The notes: generated by a model from the letters alone, not told the origin. Shown: positions 1 to 5,146, counted from the stretch's first letter. The stretch: 5,146 bases of DNA from Spirochaetes bacterium RIFOXYC1_FULL_54_7 (GCA_001830645.1 MIBM01000384.1:1-5146), one strand, 5' to 3'. Numbers and translations: made by a program.

Positions 1-90
1 GCCCGCACTGGGAGTCAGGAGCGAACAGCCGCTTATGGCGAGAAGTACCAGAGCCAGTCCCGCCAGGGTGGCAAGTTTCTTAAGTTTCAT
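1..90 (-). CDS. Lipoprotein, N-terminal 30 codons only (cut by window edge)
   Basis: An open frame begins with ATG at 90 and runs off the left edge of the window, so only 30 residues are visible. It starts MKLKKLATLAG, followed by a hydrophobic stretch (LALVLLA) and the lipobox AISGC with Cys at residue 22. This is a textbook type II signal peptide: basic N-region, short hydrophobic core, and small residues at -3 to -1 before the lipidated Cys. The mature protein begins CSLLTPSAG. It should be exported, lipidated at Cys22 and anchored in the inner or outer membrane. A strong AAGGAGG site lies 7 nt upstream and overlaps the stop codon of the FecR-domain gene, so this is the fourth gene of the leftward operon and is probably translationally coupled to it. 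Nothing can be said about its function because the mature domain lies outside the window. The start and lipoprotein call are well supported; the rest is unknown. Confidence 0.85.
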   Translation of the reverse strand, partial: MKLKKLATLAGLALVLLAISGCSLLTPSAG

Positions 91-97
91 ATAGCTG

Positions 98-105
98 CCT
101 CCTTA
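98..105 (-). promoter_or_regulatory. Ribosome binding site fused to the upstream stop codon (TAAGGAGG)
   Basis: On the minus strand the TAA stop of the FecR-domain gene (105-103) is the first part of TAAGGAGG. The Shine-Dalgarno core AAGGAGG is 104-98 and is followed by a 7-nt spacer to the ATG at 90. It is a near-perfect anti-16S match, and it fixes the start of the lipoprotein gene. Terminating ribosomes would sit on this site, which favours coupling. Confidence 0.85.
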
Positions 106-1083
106 ATTTGAGGGCTGGGTGATCGTAATCTTGATACGACCGGTCGTCTGTGGTGGTGACGTTGGCAGGGCAGGTACATCGGTTGTGCCGCCTGTGCCTG
201 GGGCTCCGCCTCCGGTTCCAAGGGTGCCGCTCTGTCCGGTGCTTATGGAGCCACCAGCCTGGGGTCCTGCTCCTGGTGCCGGGGTGCTGAGGTCAAGCTG
301 CAACACGAGGTAGCCGCCTCCGGCAACCGGGATGCCTGCCGCAGGTGGTTTGGGAGCACCAGCCGCGCCGGGTCCCGAGGGTCCTTGTCCGCCATCCGTC
401 CCTGGCTGGGCAGCTGGCTGGCCGCCTTCATCCGAGACTTCGAAGGTGTCGTCTGGGAACTCGGCGGCCAGGTCGGCCATGAAATCCGCCAGGCCGTATT
501 CTTCGGGAGATACGGTATCGACATCAGATCCTTCATCACCGGATCCTTCACCTTCTTCCGCTCCTTCGTCGTCTCCGGTTTCAGTGGCCTGGGAACGGGG
601 GGCGGCTATGTCCCTGGGGGGCTTTCCCGGGATGAAGGTGACAATGCCATCCTGCACATCAAGATAGAATCCGTCGTACTCGAATATGGTACCCCGGACA
701 GATGCTGTTGAATACGGACTGGTTACCTTGAAGTCCTGGGGTGTGGCGCTTGATGACTTGACTTCGGCATTTACCTTGCCGACCCGCAAATGCAGGCTGG
801 TGCCCAGGGTGCCTGCCTGCTCGTCAATCTTGTCGACAGTCAGCCGGGTTAAGGGGGCTACGGTGATCTTGTTGTCAGCTATCAAAAGCGTAGCCGATGA
901 ATTGAAGCCGGTTGAGATGGTGGCCAACAGGTCTACTGTCATGCCTTCCCTGGCTTCCACCCAGGCCTTGCCCAGGGGTTTTACCTCTACCTTGCCTTTG
1001 ATGTCACGCAGTGTTGCACTGGTGGCGGCAAACGAGGGGAGCGCTATCAAAGCGCACAGAATTACGAAGCAGGCTTTCTTCAT
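103..1083 (-). CDS. Secreted FecR-domain protein with acidic and Gly/Pro-rich tail
   Basis: 326 residues. Residues 1-19 form a Sec signal peptide (MKKACF, hydrophobic core, PSFA before a probable cut near 19/20). Residues about 22-155 look like a FecR domain: a GKVEVK strand followed by the 'W...REG' region around 41-47, a ladder of short beta strands (TLLIADN, ITVAPLTRLTV), LHLRVGKVNAEV at 97-108, and the signature SPYSTASVRGT at 122-132 followed by FEYDG and DGIVTFIPG. Residues about 166-220 are strongly acidic; 220-312 are Gly/Pro/Ala-rich and probably disordered, interrupted by a strand-like GGYLVLQLDL at 257-265 and ending in GRIKITITQ. There is no cytoplasmic anti-sigma region, inner-membrane helix or FecI-type sigma gene beside it, so it is not a classical FecR sigma regulator. 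A periplasmic or surface scaffold/ligand role is an inference. It begins 9 nt after the barrel gene's stop. Confidence 0.88.
   Translation of the reverse strand: MKKACFVILCALIALPSFAATSATLRDIKGKVEVKPLGKAWVEAREGMTVDLLATISTGFNSSATLLIADNKITVAPLTRLTVDKIDEQAGTLGTSLHLRVGKVNAEVKSSSATPQDFKVTSPYSTASVRGTIFEYDGFYLDVQDGIVTFIPGKPPRDIAAPRSQATETGDDEGAEEGEGSGDEGSDVDTVSPEEYGLADFMADLAAEFPDDTFEVSDEGGQPAAQPGTDGGQGPSGPGAAGAPKPPAAGIPVAGGGYLVLQLDLSTPAPGAGPQAGGSISTGQSGTLGTGGGAPGTGGTTDVPALPTSPPQTTGRIKITITQPSN
148..579 (-). other. Low-complexity tail of the FecR-domain protein
   Basis: This stretch encodes residues 169-312. The first part (about 169-190) is a D/E/G/S cluster such as GDDEGAEEGEGSGDEG. A more ordered, acidic, possibly helical segment follows (about 193-218, YGLADFMADLAAEF). 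From about 219 on it is rich in Gly, Pro, Ala, Thr and Gln with irregular GTGG and PGAG repeats. It is not a clean tandem repeat at DNA level. Disordered acidic and Pro/Gly linkers of this kind usually tether or space domains in the periplasm or at the surface; any specific role here is unknown. Confidence 0.7.
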
Positions 1084-1088
1084 GCCTT

Positions 1089-1095
1089 CCTCCTA
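1089..1095 (-). promoter_or_regulatory. Ribosome binding site overlapping the upstream stop (TAGGAGG)
   Basis: The TAG stop of the barrel gene (1095-1093) overlaps the AGGAGG core at 1094-1089. A 5-nt spacer (AAGGC) leads to the ATG at 1083. The site is strong and sets the start of the FecR-domain gene. It is the same stop-in-SD design as at 98-105. Confidence 0.85.
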
Positions 1096-2478
1096 TAGCG
1101 CAAGGGCCAGGCCCGCGCGGATCGTGAGCTGTAACGGGGACGCTTCGACATATGAAGGATCGAAGGCCCCGAAAGGGGTTGAAAAGGGTATGAAAGTACC
1201 CAGTGAAAGACTTGCGTTGAGGTCGCTGAGCAGTCTTGCTGTAGCGGTGATGTCCTGTTCAATGCCCAGCAGGCTGAAGCCAGCCGATGGGTCTACGCCA
1301 GCTTCGGAGATGGGTCCTTCGCCGTTCTTGGCAAACAGGAAGGTCCGGCCCACAAGGGTGATGGCTTTGGGTCCAAGGGCTACCGACGGGAAGGGTTTGC
1401 CTGAAAGGGTTGCACTAAGGAGACTGACATTGCCAGCCTGGGGTGAGAAAACCAGGCCTGTGGATGACTGGGTTATGGGTATGAACAGGGTGGAGTCGCC
1501 ATCTGCATTGCCTTCGGTTCCGGTGTCGGCGTCAGGATCTCCGGAGCCGTACTGCAGGCGCAAAGCCAGATTGATGCGCGGGTTGATGGCCATTCGCAGC
1601 TGGCCGCCGAGGGAAAAGGCCTTCACCGGGGCATACAGGTAGCGGAAGCCTGTCAGGGAACTCTGGTCCTCGACGTAGGACAGGACCCTGCCAAGCTGCA
1701 CGGTTGTATAGGCTGAATAGGCAATTGGAGATGATTGCGGCCCGGCAAAGCCGATGGCGACATAGGCCTTGTCGGCTGGTCCGCTTTTATCGAAGGCTTT
1801 TACCGTCTCGTATTCCTGGACCAGATCGGCATCATCCCTGAGATCCTCCTGGGCAATGAAACTGGCATACAGCTCATGCCTGGCTATGCTTGGTGGCTTC
1901 AGGGTAAAGGCCGCGACCGCCCGGGGCGGTGCAAAGCCAGGCAGGAAGCCTTCGGTACCGTAATTGCTGTCCGAGGTGGAGTTCAGTATGGTGTCCGACT
2001 CGGGCAGGAAACCGGTGTATCCCAGAATTGACTGTATCGTCAGCCTGCCATAGGTGGCACTCAGGGACAGTCCGTCAAGGCGGTAGCTATAGAGGGATCC
2101 GGTAGGATCGGTATACGGAATACGTCCCAGTGCCACGGTCAGCATGTCAAGTTTTTCCTCCTGCAGGGTAGAACCGAAGTTCCAGCTTGCTTCCTGTAGG
2201 TCAAACTCGTTGGCTTCCGAGGGATAGGATACTGTCCCTTCGCCTGTCTCGCCCGAATAGGTATAGGAGAGGGTAGCGCCACCCTTCAGTATAACCTTGG
2301 TGCGGGAGCTTGTGGGAAGGACAGCGGAAAGGGTGCCCACCTGGGTTGCGGAAATCGACATTTTCTCCGAGACCTTTGATGCCGAAACCGAGCTATCCAG
2401 GGAAACATCCACAGATTGCCCGAAGGCAGCATTGATCATCATGGAGCAAAGGAGGAAGAGAAACAGTATACGCCTCAT
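1093..2478 (-). CDS. Outer-membrane beta-barrel protein, porin/alginate-export-like
   Basis: 461 residues. Residues 1-20 are a Sec signal peptide (MRRILFLFLLCSMM...AAFG, cut before QSVDV). The mature protein is almost entirely alternating hydrophobic/polar strands with aromatic girdle residues and Gly/Asp/Ser-rich turns, for example LTVALGRIPY at 113-122, LDGLSLSATYGRLTIQSILGY at 134-154, INLALRLQYGSGD at 302-314 and LTIRAGLALAL at the C-terminus. No transmembrane helix follows the signal. The order 'LGR...DG...A.YG...' and then 'LQYGSGD...F.P' resembles alginate-export/porin-like barrels, but I cannot name the family securely. The C-terminal residue is Leu rather than the Phe typical of proteobacterial barrels, which is not unusual for spirochaetes. 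The ATG overlaps the stop of the preceding 152-residue gene (ATGA), and an AGGAGG lies 5 nt upstream, so the start is firm. Likely role: a channel or structural protein of the outer membrane; substrate unknown. Confidence 0.8.
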   Translation of the reverse strand: MRRILFLFLLCSMMINAAFGQSVDVSLDSSVSASKVSEKMSISATQVGTLSAVLPTSSRTKVILKGGATLSYTYSGETGEGTVSYPSEANEFDLQEASWNFGSTLQEEKLDMLTVALGRIPYTDPTGSLYSYRLDGLSLSATYGRLTIQSILGYTGFLPESDTILNSTSDSNYGTEGFLPGFAPPRAVAAFTLKPPSIARHELYASFIAQEDLRDDADLVQEYETVKAFDKSGPADKAYVAIGFAGPQSSPIAYSAYTTVQLGRVLSYVEDQSSLTGFRYLYAPVKAFSLGGQLRMAINPRINLALRLQYGSGDPDADTGTEGNADGDSTLFIPITQSSTGLVFSPQAGNVSLLSATLSGKPFPSVALGPKAITLVGRTFLFAKNGEGPISEAGVDPSAGFSLLGIEQDITATARLLSDLNASLSLGTFIPFSTPFGAFDPSYVEASPLQLTIRAGLALAL

Positions 2479-2933
2479 TGTTGCCTCCTGTCGCTTCCAG
2501 CCAGCAGGCCTGCCATGCGGACTACCTCTTCTCCGGAAATGATCCTGGAAGGACCGCCAGAGGCGTTGGCGATGCCCAAGGCTACCAGTTCCCTGTACGC
2601 ATAGCGTTTGCTGTGGAATAGAGTCCAGCCAACACCACCACGCATTTTCAGACTTCGCATGGCCAGCAGGGAGAACGAAGCCAGACTGAGCTTGGATTCC
2701 GGAGAAACACTTTTTGGCAGCCAGCCCTTCTGGCGGGCCAGTTCAAAGGCTTCGCTGGTTGTTGCGCCTTCGGCTACCCAGGTGCCTCCGACAAGGAGCA
2801 GATAGGCCGATTCAGCACCGGCTGCTTCTTTTTGTGCCAACAAGGAATCGATAACCTGGTTGGACTGGGAAAAGGCCAAGGATCCCAGCATGAGCATGAA
2901 TGCGAACGAAATGGTTCGCCTCAACACTGTCAC
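2475..2933 (-). CDS. Small secreted protein of unknown function, SLH-like helical pattern
   Basis: 152 residues with a GTG start. Residues 1-22 are a signal peptide (MTVLRRTISF, hydrophobic AFMLMLGSLA, then FSQ). The mature part begins with a helix about 25-40 (NQVIDSLLAQKEAAGAE), then YLLLVGG, EAFELARQKGWLP (61-73), a helix about 82-97 (LSLASFSLLAMRSLKM), GGVGWTLFHSKRYAYRELVALGI (about 99-121) and a final helix ISGEEVVRMAGLLAG (132-146). The order 'A..LA...GWLP ... f.ll ... Y.y.eL...GI ... iSgeEv..m' recalls S-layer-homology repeats, in which helices alternate with 'G-ila' turns and an R/E-led helix. That is a resemblance, not a confirmed match. It is the first gene of the leftward operon, overlapping the barrel gene by 4 nt (ATGA). 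It might bind the cell wall and link it to the barrel protein (speculation). Gene reality is well supported by the ribosome site, signal peptide and overlap. Confidence 0.82.
   Translation of the reverse strand: MTVLRRTISFAFMLMLGSLAFSQSNQVIDSLLAQKEAAGAESAYLLLVGGTWVAEGATTSEAFELARQKGWLPKSVSPESKLSLASFSLLAMRSLKMRGGVGWTLFHSKRYAYRELVALGIANASGGPSRIISGEEVVRMAGLLAGSDRRQQ
2484..2489 (-). promoter_or_regulatory. Ribosome binding site AGGAGG for the barrel gene
   Basis: AGGAGG on the minus strand at 2489-2484 with a 5-nt spacer (CAACA) to the ATG at 2478. It lies inside the last codons of the 152-residue gene, whose TGA overlaps the ATG. Together with the ATGA overlap this points to coupled translation. 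Confidence 0.85.
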
Positions 2934-2939
2934 TATGCA

Positions 2940-2944
2940 CCTCC
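2940..2944 (-). promoter_or_regulatory. Ribosome binding site GGAGG that selects the GTG start
   Basis: On the minus strand CGGAGGTG lies just before the first gene; the GGAGG core at 2944-2940 is 6 nt from GTG 2933-2931. There is no in-frame ATG near it. Spacing picks GTG at 2933 over the second GTG two codons later. Confidence 0.8.
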
Positions 2945-2982
2945 GTTTTTTTCACTTACGACAGTAAAGCACTCGCAATTCT

Positions 2983-3011
2983 ACTATACTGCGCTTATAG
3001 TTGAGTATCAA
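2983..3011 (-). promoter_or_regulatory. Sigma70-type promoter for the leftward four-gene operon
   Basis: Reading the minus strand, TTGATA at 3011-3006 (five of six bases of the -35 consensus) is followed by exactly 17 nt and then TATAGT at 2988-2983 (five of six of the -10 consensus). Transcription would begin near 2976, giving a leader of roughly 43 nt before the GTG start with a clean GGAGG near its end. The -10 lies within an imperfect inverted repeat with arms CTATA (2984-2988) and TATAG (2996-3000), which could be an operator or chance. No other comparable promoter was seen ahead of the later genes, consistent with one operon. Confidence 0.7.
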
Positions 3012-3028
3012 TGCTGGATGGTTTTATT
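3001..3028 (+). promoter_or_regulatory. Weak candidate promoter for the cyclase gene
   Basis: TTGAGT (3001-3006, four of six) with a 16-nt spacer to TTTATT (3023-3028, four of six) is the best rightward pair I can find in the intergenic region. Its -35 overlaps by one base the -35 of the leftward promoter, so the two would compete for polymerase if both are real. The match is poor and could be chance; TATACT at 2985-2990 and TATAGT at 2996-3001 are better -10 look-alikes but lack a convincing -35. Confidence 0.25.
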
Positions 3029-3055
3029 CATGCAAATTTTCCTTTGCTGGATGAC

Positions 3056-3060
3056 AGGAG
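3056..3060 (+). promoter_or_regulatory. Ribosome binding site AGGAG that selects the cyclase start
   Basis: AGGAG at 3056-3060 is 5 nt from ATG 3066. Other in-frame ATGs at 3018, 3030 and 3051 have no purine-rich site at a suitable distance, and starting at 3066 places a basic MKDKKR directly before the first membrane helix. Confidence 0.8.
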
Positions 3061-3065
3061 CGGAA

Positions 3066-5146
3066 ATGAAGGATAAAAAAAGGTTGTTCCTTGTGCCGGC
3101 CATAGTTTCGGGTGTAGCGGTGTTCCTTGCCCTTACCGGATTGACCGCTACTGTAGACTGGAAGATGTACGATCTGATGTTGGGATTCAGGAAGGAACCA
3201 CAGGAGCACAAATCCATCCTGCTGGCTGACTTTGATGATGCCGCCATAGCCGAGATCGGATCCTGGCCTGTCGGCAGGGATCTTGTGGCTGAGGGTCTGG
3301 TGACCATGGGCGAATTCGGTGCCCGGGCGGTCGTATTCGATATTGAATATGTAGACCGCAGTCCACGGGGTATTGATGCCCGGTATCTCGAGGAGGATAT
3401 CCCTGAAGCCTTCGAGGAAGGATTCGGAATGGCTGCCGGGAATGTCCGTGACCTCTTTTCAGCTGTTGCCCAGGGGCAGATTCCCCTTGACGACGCCGCA
3501 GAGTATGCTGATGACCTGGTGGCCTCCATGGATGCCATGAAGAGCGAGCTGCTAGGTGAAGTGGGCAAGGTAGCCGCAGACAACGACACCAGGCTGGGCC
3601 AGGCGGCCCGTCTGTACGGATCGGCCTTCTTTACCGTCAACATGCGCAAGGAAGAGGTAAAAGGCAATGATCCACAGATACGTAGCACCGCGATGGAGCT
3701 TGCAGGCATTCCGGTGGAGGCAGGTGTGGAGGCGCGCTACCCCACAGCTGCCGATATACTGCCAACCATTATTCCTGTACTAAGCCGTGCCGCCGGAGCA
3801 GGCTTTCCGAACGTCTATGTGGATCCCGATGGCGTGCGACGCCGGATCGAGCTCTTCTATCGATACGGGGACAGGAAGTTTGCCCAGCTGGTGCTGGCTC
3901 CCCTCCTGGATATTCTGGGGAAACCAACGGTAAAGGCAAGCAGGACGTCCTTCATCCTGGAAGGGGCCCAAGTGCCTGGCGGGGGAACTGTCGACATCAG
4001 GATACCCAGGGCAGAGGATGGGAGGATGCTCATCAACTGGCCGCATAAGGATTATATATCAAGTTTCCGCCATATATCCTTTACCGAGTTCCTGCACCAT
4101 GAACAGCTGTTTGAAGACCTGGCCCACAACCTCCGTATCAGGGATGACTGGGGCTACCTGGATGCCTACGATGGCAGTTATCCCCTGGCTACGCTGTTCA
4201 GTGAACTCCAGTCCATGCGCCGCTCCTGGCTGGACGGTGATACAGAGATACCCGACACTGCCATGGCCGAACTGAGGGAATACCGGCAGATGGCCGTGGA
4301 AGAAGCAGAACGTTTCTTTGCCACCCGGCCTGAAGACACCATAGTTGCCCAGGTGGAAGAACTACTGGCTATGAAAGATCTGGAACCAGGTGCCCGCAAC
4401 CAGTACACCATGATTCTTGAAGACGCCCCTGCATATTTCGATAGCACCAGGAACATCCTGGCCAATCTCCGATTCCAGAGGGACCGTCTGGCAAAGGAGC
4501 TGGCGGATGCCTTCATCATTGTGGGCTTCATAGCCACGGGGACCACTGATATAGGTGTAAACCCCTTTGATGGTGAATACGTCAATGTGGGAACCCATGC
4601 GGCGGTATTCAACACCATACTCCAGCAATCTTTCCTTGATGATGCGCCATGGTGGGTTTCTGCCCTGATCGCGGTTGCAGTGGCTTTCGGGTTGTCGATG
4701 GTCATCATGGACCGGAAACCAGGCCTGGAGATTGGCATCGGTTTTGCCGTCACCATAGTGCTGGCAGTCGCCTTCGTCTTATCATTTGTATACACTGGCC
4801 TGTTCATTCATCCGGTAGTGCCCATCCTTGCCTGTTTTTCTACCTTCCTGGCTTCCACCATCGTCTCGTTCCTGAGGACCGAGCGGGAGAAGGGTTTCAT
4901 CCGCAACGCATTCTCCCATTATCTGTCTTCAGAGGTCATCCGCGAGATCATCAGCAATCCAGAGTCCCTGAAACTGGGGGGGGCCAAGAAACACATGACT
5001 GCGGTTTTTACCGATATCAAGGGCTTCTCGACCATTTCAGAAAAACTCACCCCCGAGGATCTGGTACGCCTTCTGAATCAGTACCTGTCCAGCATGAGCG
5101 ATATCATCCTGGACCTGAAGGGTACCATCGACAAATACGAAGGTGA
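3066..5146 (+). CDS. CHASE2-domain class III adenylate cyclase (3' end outside window)
   Basis: 693 complete codons with no stop; the gene continues past the right edge. Likely reaction: ATP to cAMP in the cytoplasm, controlled by an external sensor. Residues 1-6 are basic, and helix 7-27 anchors the protein. CHASE2 features follow: LLADFDD at 52-58, IGSWPVGRD at 64-72, ARAVVFDIEY at 86-95, NDTRLGQAARLYGSAFF from 173, GFPNVYVDPDGVRRR at 246-260, INWP at 323-326, FIIVGFIATGTTD at 483-495 and NPFDG...VGTHAAV at 499-514. Membrane helices lie near 530-548, 556-578 and 583-603. The cyclase region begins with AFSHYLSSEVI, then LGG at 637-639 and TAVFTDIKGFSTISE. D650 is the first metal-binding Asp. 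K690 in DKYEG is four residues before the expected second Asp and matches the adenine-specifying Lys, favouring ATP over GTP. The second Asp, the other purine-contacting residue and the Asn/Arg pair lie outside. The external region (about 500 residues) is larger than typical CHASE2. Confidence 0.92.
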   Translation, partial: MKDKKRLFLVPAIVSGVAVFLALTGLTATVDWKMYDLMLGFRKEPQEHKSILLADFDDAAIAEIGSWPVGRDLVAEGLVTMGEFGARAVVFDIEYVDRSPRGIDARYLEEDIPEAFEEGFGMAAGNVRDLFSAVAQGQIPLDDAAEYADDLVASMDAMKSELLGEVGKVAADNDTRLGQAARLYGSAFFTVNMRKEEVKGNDPQIRSTAMELAGIPVEAGVEARYPTAADILPTIIPVLSRAAGAGFPNVYVDPDGVRRRIELFYRYGDRKFAQLVLAPLLDILGKPTVKASRTSFILEGAQVPGGGTVDIRIPRAEDGRMLINWPHKDYISSFRHISFTEFLHHEQLFEDLAHNLRIRDDWGYLDAYDGSYPLATLFSELQSMRRSWLDGDTEIPDTAMAELREYRQMAVEEAERFFATRPEDTIVAQVEELLAMKDLEPGARNQYTMILEDAPAYFDSTRNILANLRFQRDRLAKELADAFIIVGFIATGTTDIGVNPFDGEYVNVGTHAAVFNTILQQSFLDDAPWWVSALIAVAVAFGLSMVIMDRKPGLEIGIGFAVTIVLAVAFVLSFVYTGLFIHPVVPILACFSTFLASTIVSFLRTEREKGFIRNAFSHYLSSEVIREIISNPESLKLGGAKKHMTAVFTDIKGFSTISEKLTPEDLVRLLNQYLSSMSDIILDLKGTIDKYEG
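4976..4983 (+). repeat. Eight-G homopolymer inside the cyclase gene
   Basis: Eight consecutive Gs span the codons for L637, G638, G639 and A640 (CTG GGG GGG GCC), between the last membrane helix and the first catalytic Asp. Loss of one G would put a TGA at 4996-4998 in frame. Gain of one G would shift to the frame that ends in TGA at 5144-5146. Either change removes the catalytic domain. The Leu-Gly-Gly itself is usual for the family, so the tract may simply be codon choice. Confidence 0.85.

Noticed and set aside
103..1083. FecR protein as the anti-sigma partner of a FecI sigma factor
   Set aside because: It begins with a cleavable-type signal peptide, has no cytoplasmic N-terminal region or internal membrane helix, and no sigma factor gene is adjacent.
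686..1642. 318-codon open frame on the plus strand, antisense to the FecR and barrel genes
   Set aside because: It has no ribosome binding site and an Arg/Ser/Pro-rich sequence without signal or domain, and it lies opposite two genes with signal peptides, strong ribosome sites and recognisable structure.
2945..2952. T-run near the intergenic region as a terminator
   Set aside because: No GC-rich hairpin precedes it on either strand. On the minus strand it is just the A-rich leader ahead of the ribosome site.
3075..3081. Seven-A run at codons 4-6 of the cyclase as a second slippage site
   Set aside because: AAA AAA AGG encodes the ordinary basic N-terminus before the first helix. Seven As are common by chance and there is no supporting pattern.
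3008..3709. 233-codon open frame on the minus strand opposite the 5' half of the cyclase
   Set aside because: It is Ser/Arg/Ala-rich with no domain and mirrors the codons of the well-supported CHASE2 frame.
4178..4807. 209-codon open frame on the minus strand opposite the cyclase
   Set aside because: It is Ser/Met/Arg-rich shadow sequence with no recognisable motif; the plus-strand frame contains the CHASE2 end motif and membrane helices.
4649..5146. 165-codon open frame on the plus strand ending in TGA at the window end
   Set aside because: It is out of frame with the cyclase and rich in His/Arg/Pro. It matters only as the frame entered if the G8 tract gains one base.

Overview
The window looks like a chromosomal envelope/signalling locus of a diderm bacterium, most plausibly a spirochaete of the Treponema/Spirochaeta type with moderately high G+C. 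The reasons are an outer-membrane beta-barrel protein, a secreted FecR-domain protein, a lipoprotein and a CHASE2-class III cyclase receptor packed together. The taxonomic call is an inference from gene content and style, not from a marker gene. I see no RNA genes, insertion sequences, CRISPR arrays or phage genes.

Layout. Two transcription units diverge from a 132-bp intergenic region (2934-3065). Leftward, on the minus strand, four genes follow each other with almost no gaps. They are a 152-residue secreted protein of unknown function with an SLH-like look (2475-2933, GTG start), a 461-residue outer-membrane beta-barrel protein (1093-2478, ATGA overlap with the previous gene), a 326-residue secreted FecR-domain protein with a long acidic and Gly/Pro-rich tail (103-1083), and the first 30 codons of a lipoprotein (1-90), which is cut by the window edge and easily missed. 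Each has a strong AGGAGG-type ribosome binding site. For the last two, the site is built over the stop codon of the gene before. A good sigma70-type promoter, TTGATA-17-TATAGT, sits at 2983-3011 on the minus strand.

Rightward, 3066-5146 is one open frame of 693 codons that leaves the window. It has an N-terminal membrane anchor, a very large extracytoplasmic CHASE2 domain, three further membrane segments and the beginning of a class III nucleotide cyclase catalytic domain. The first metal-binding Asp (D650) and the adenine-specifying Lys (K690) are visible, so it is probably a cAMP-making receptor.

How they may work together (inference): the four leftward products should all be exported, to the periplasm, the outer membrane and a lipid anchor, while the rightward product senses something outside the inner membrane and would make cAMP inside. 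The arrangement suggests an envelope assembly paired with a membrane cyclase, possibly with the FecR protein or the barrel as signal source. The most checkable oddities are an eight-G run immediately before the cyclase catalytic domain, two large acidic insertions in the CHASE2 domain, and the divergent promoter region.
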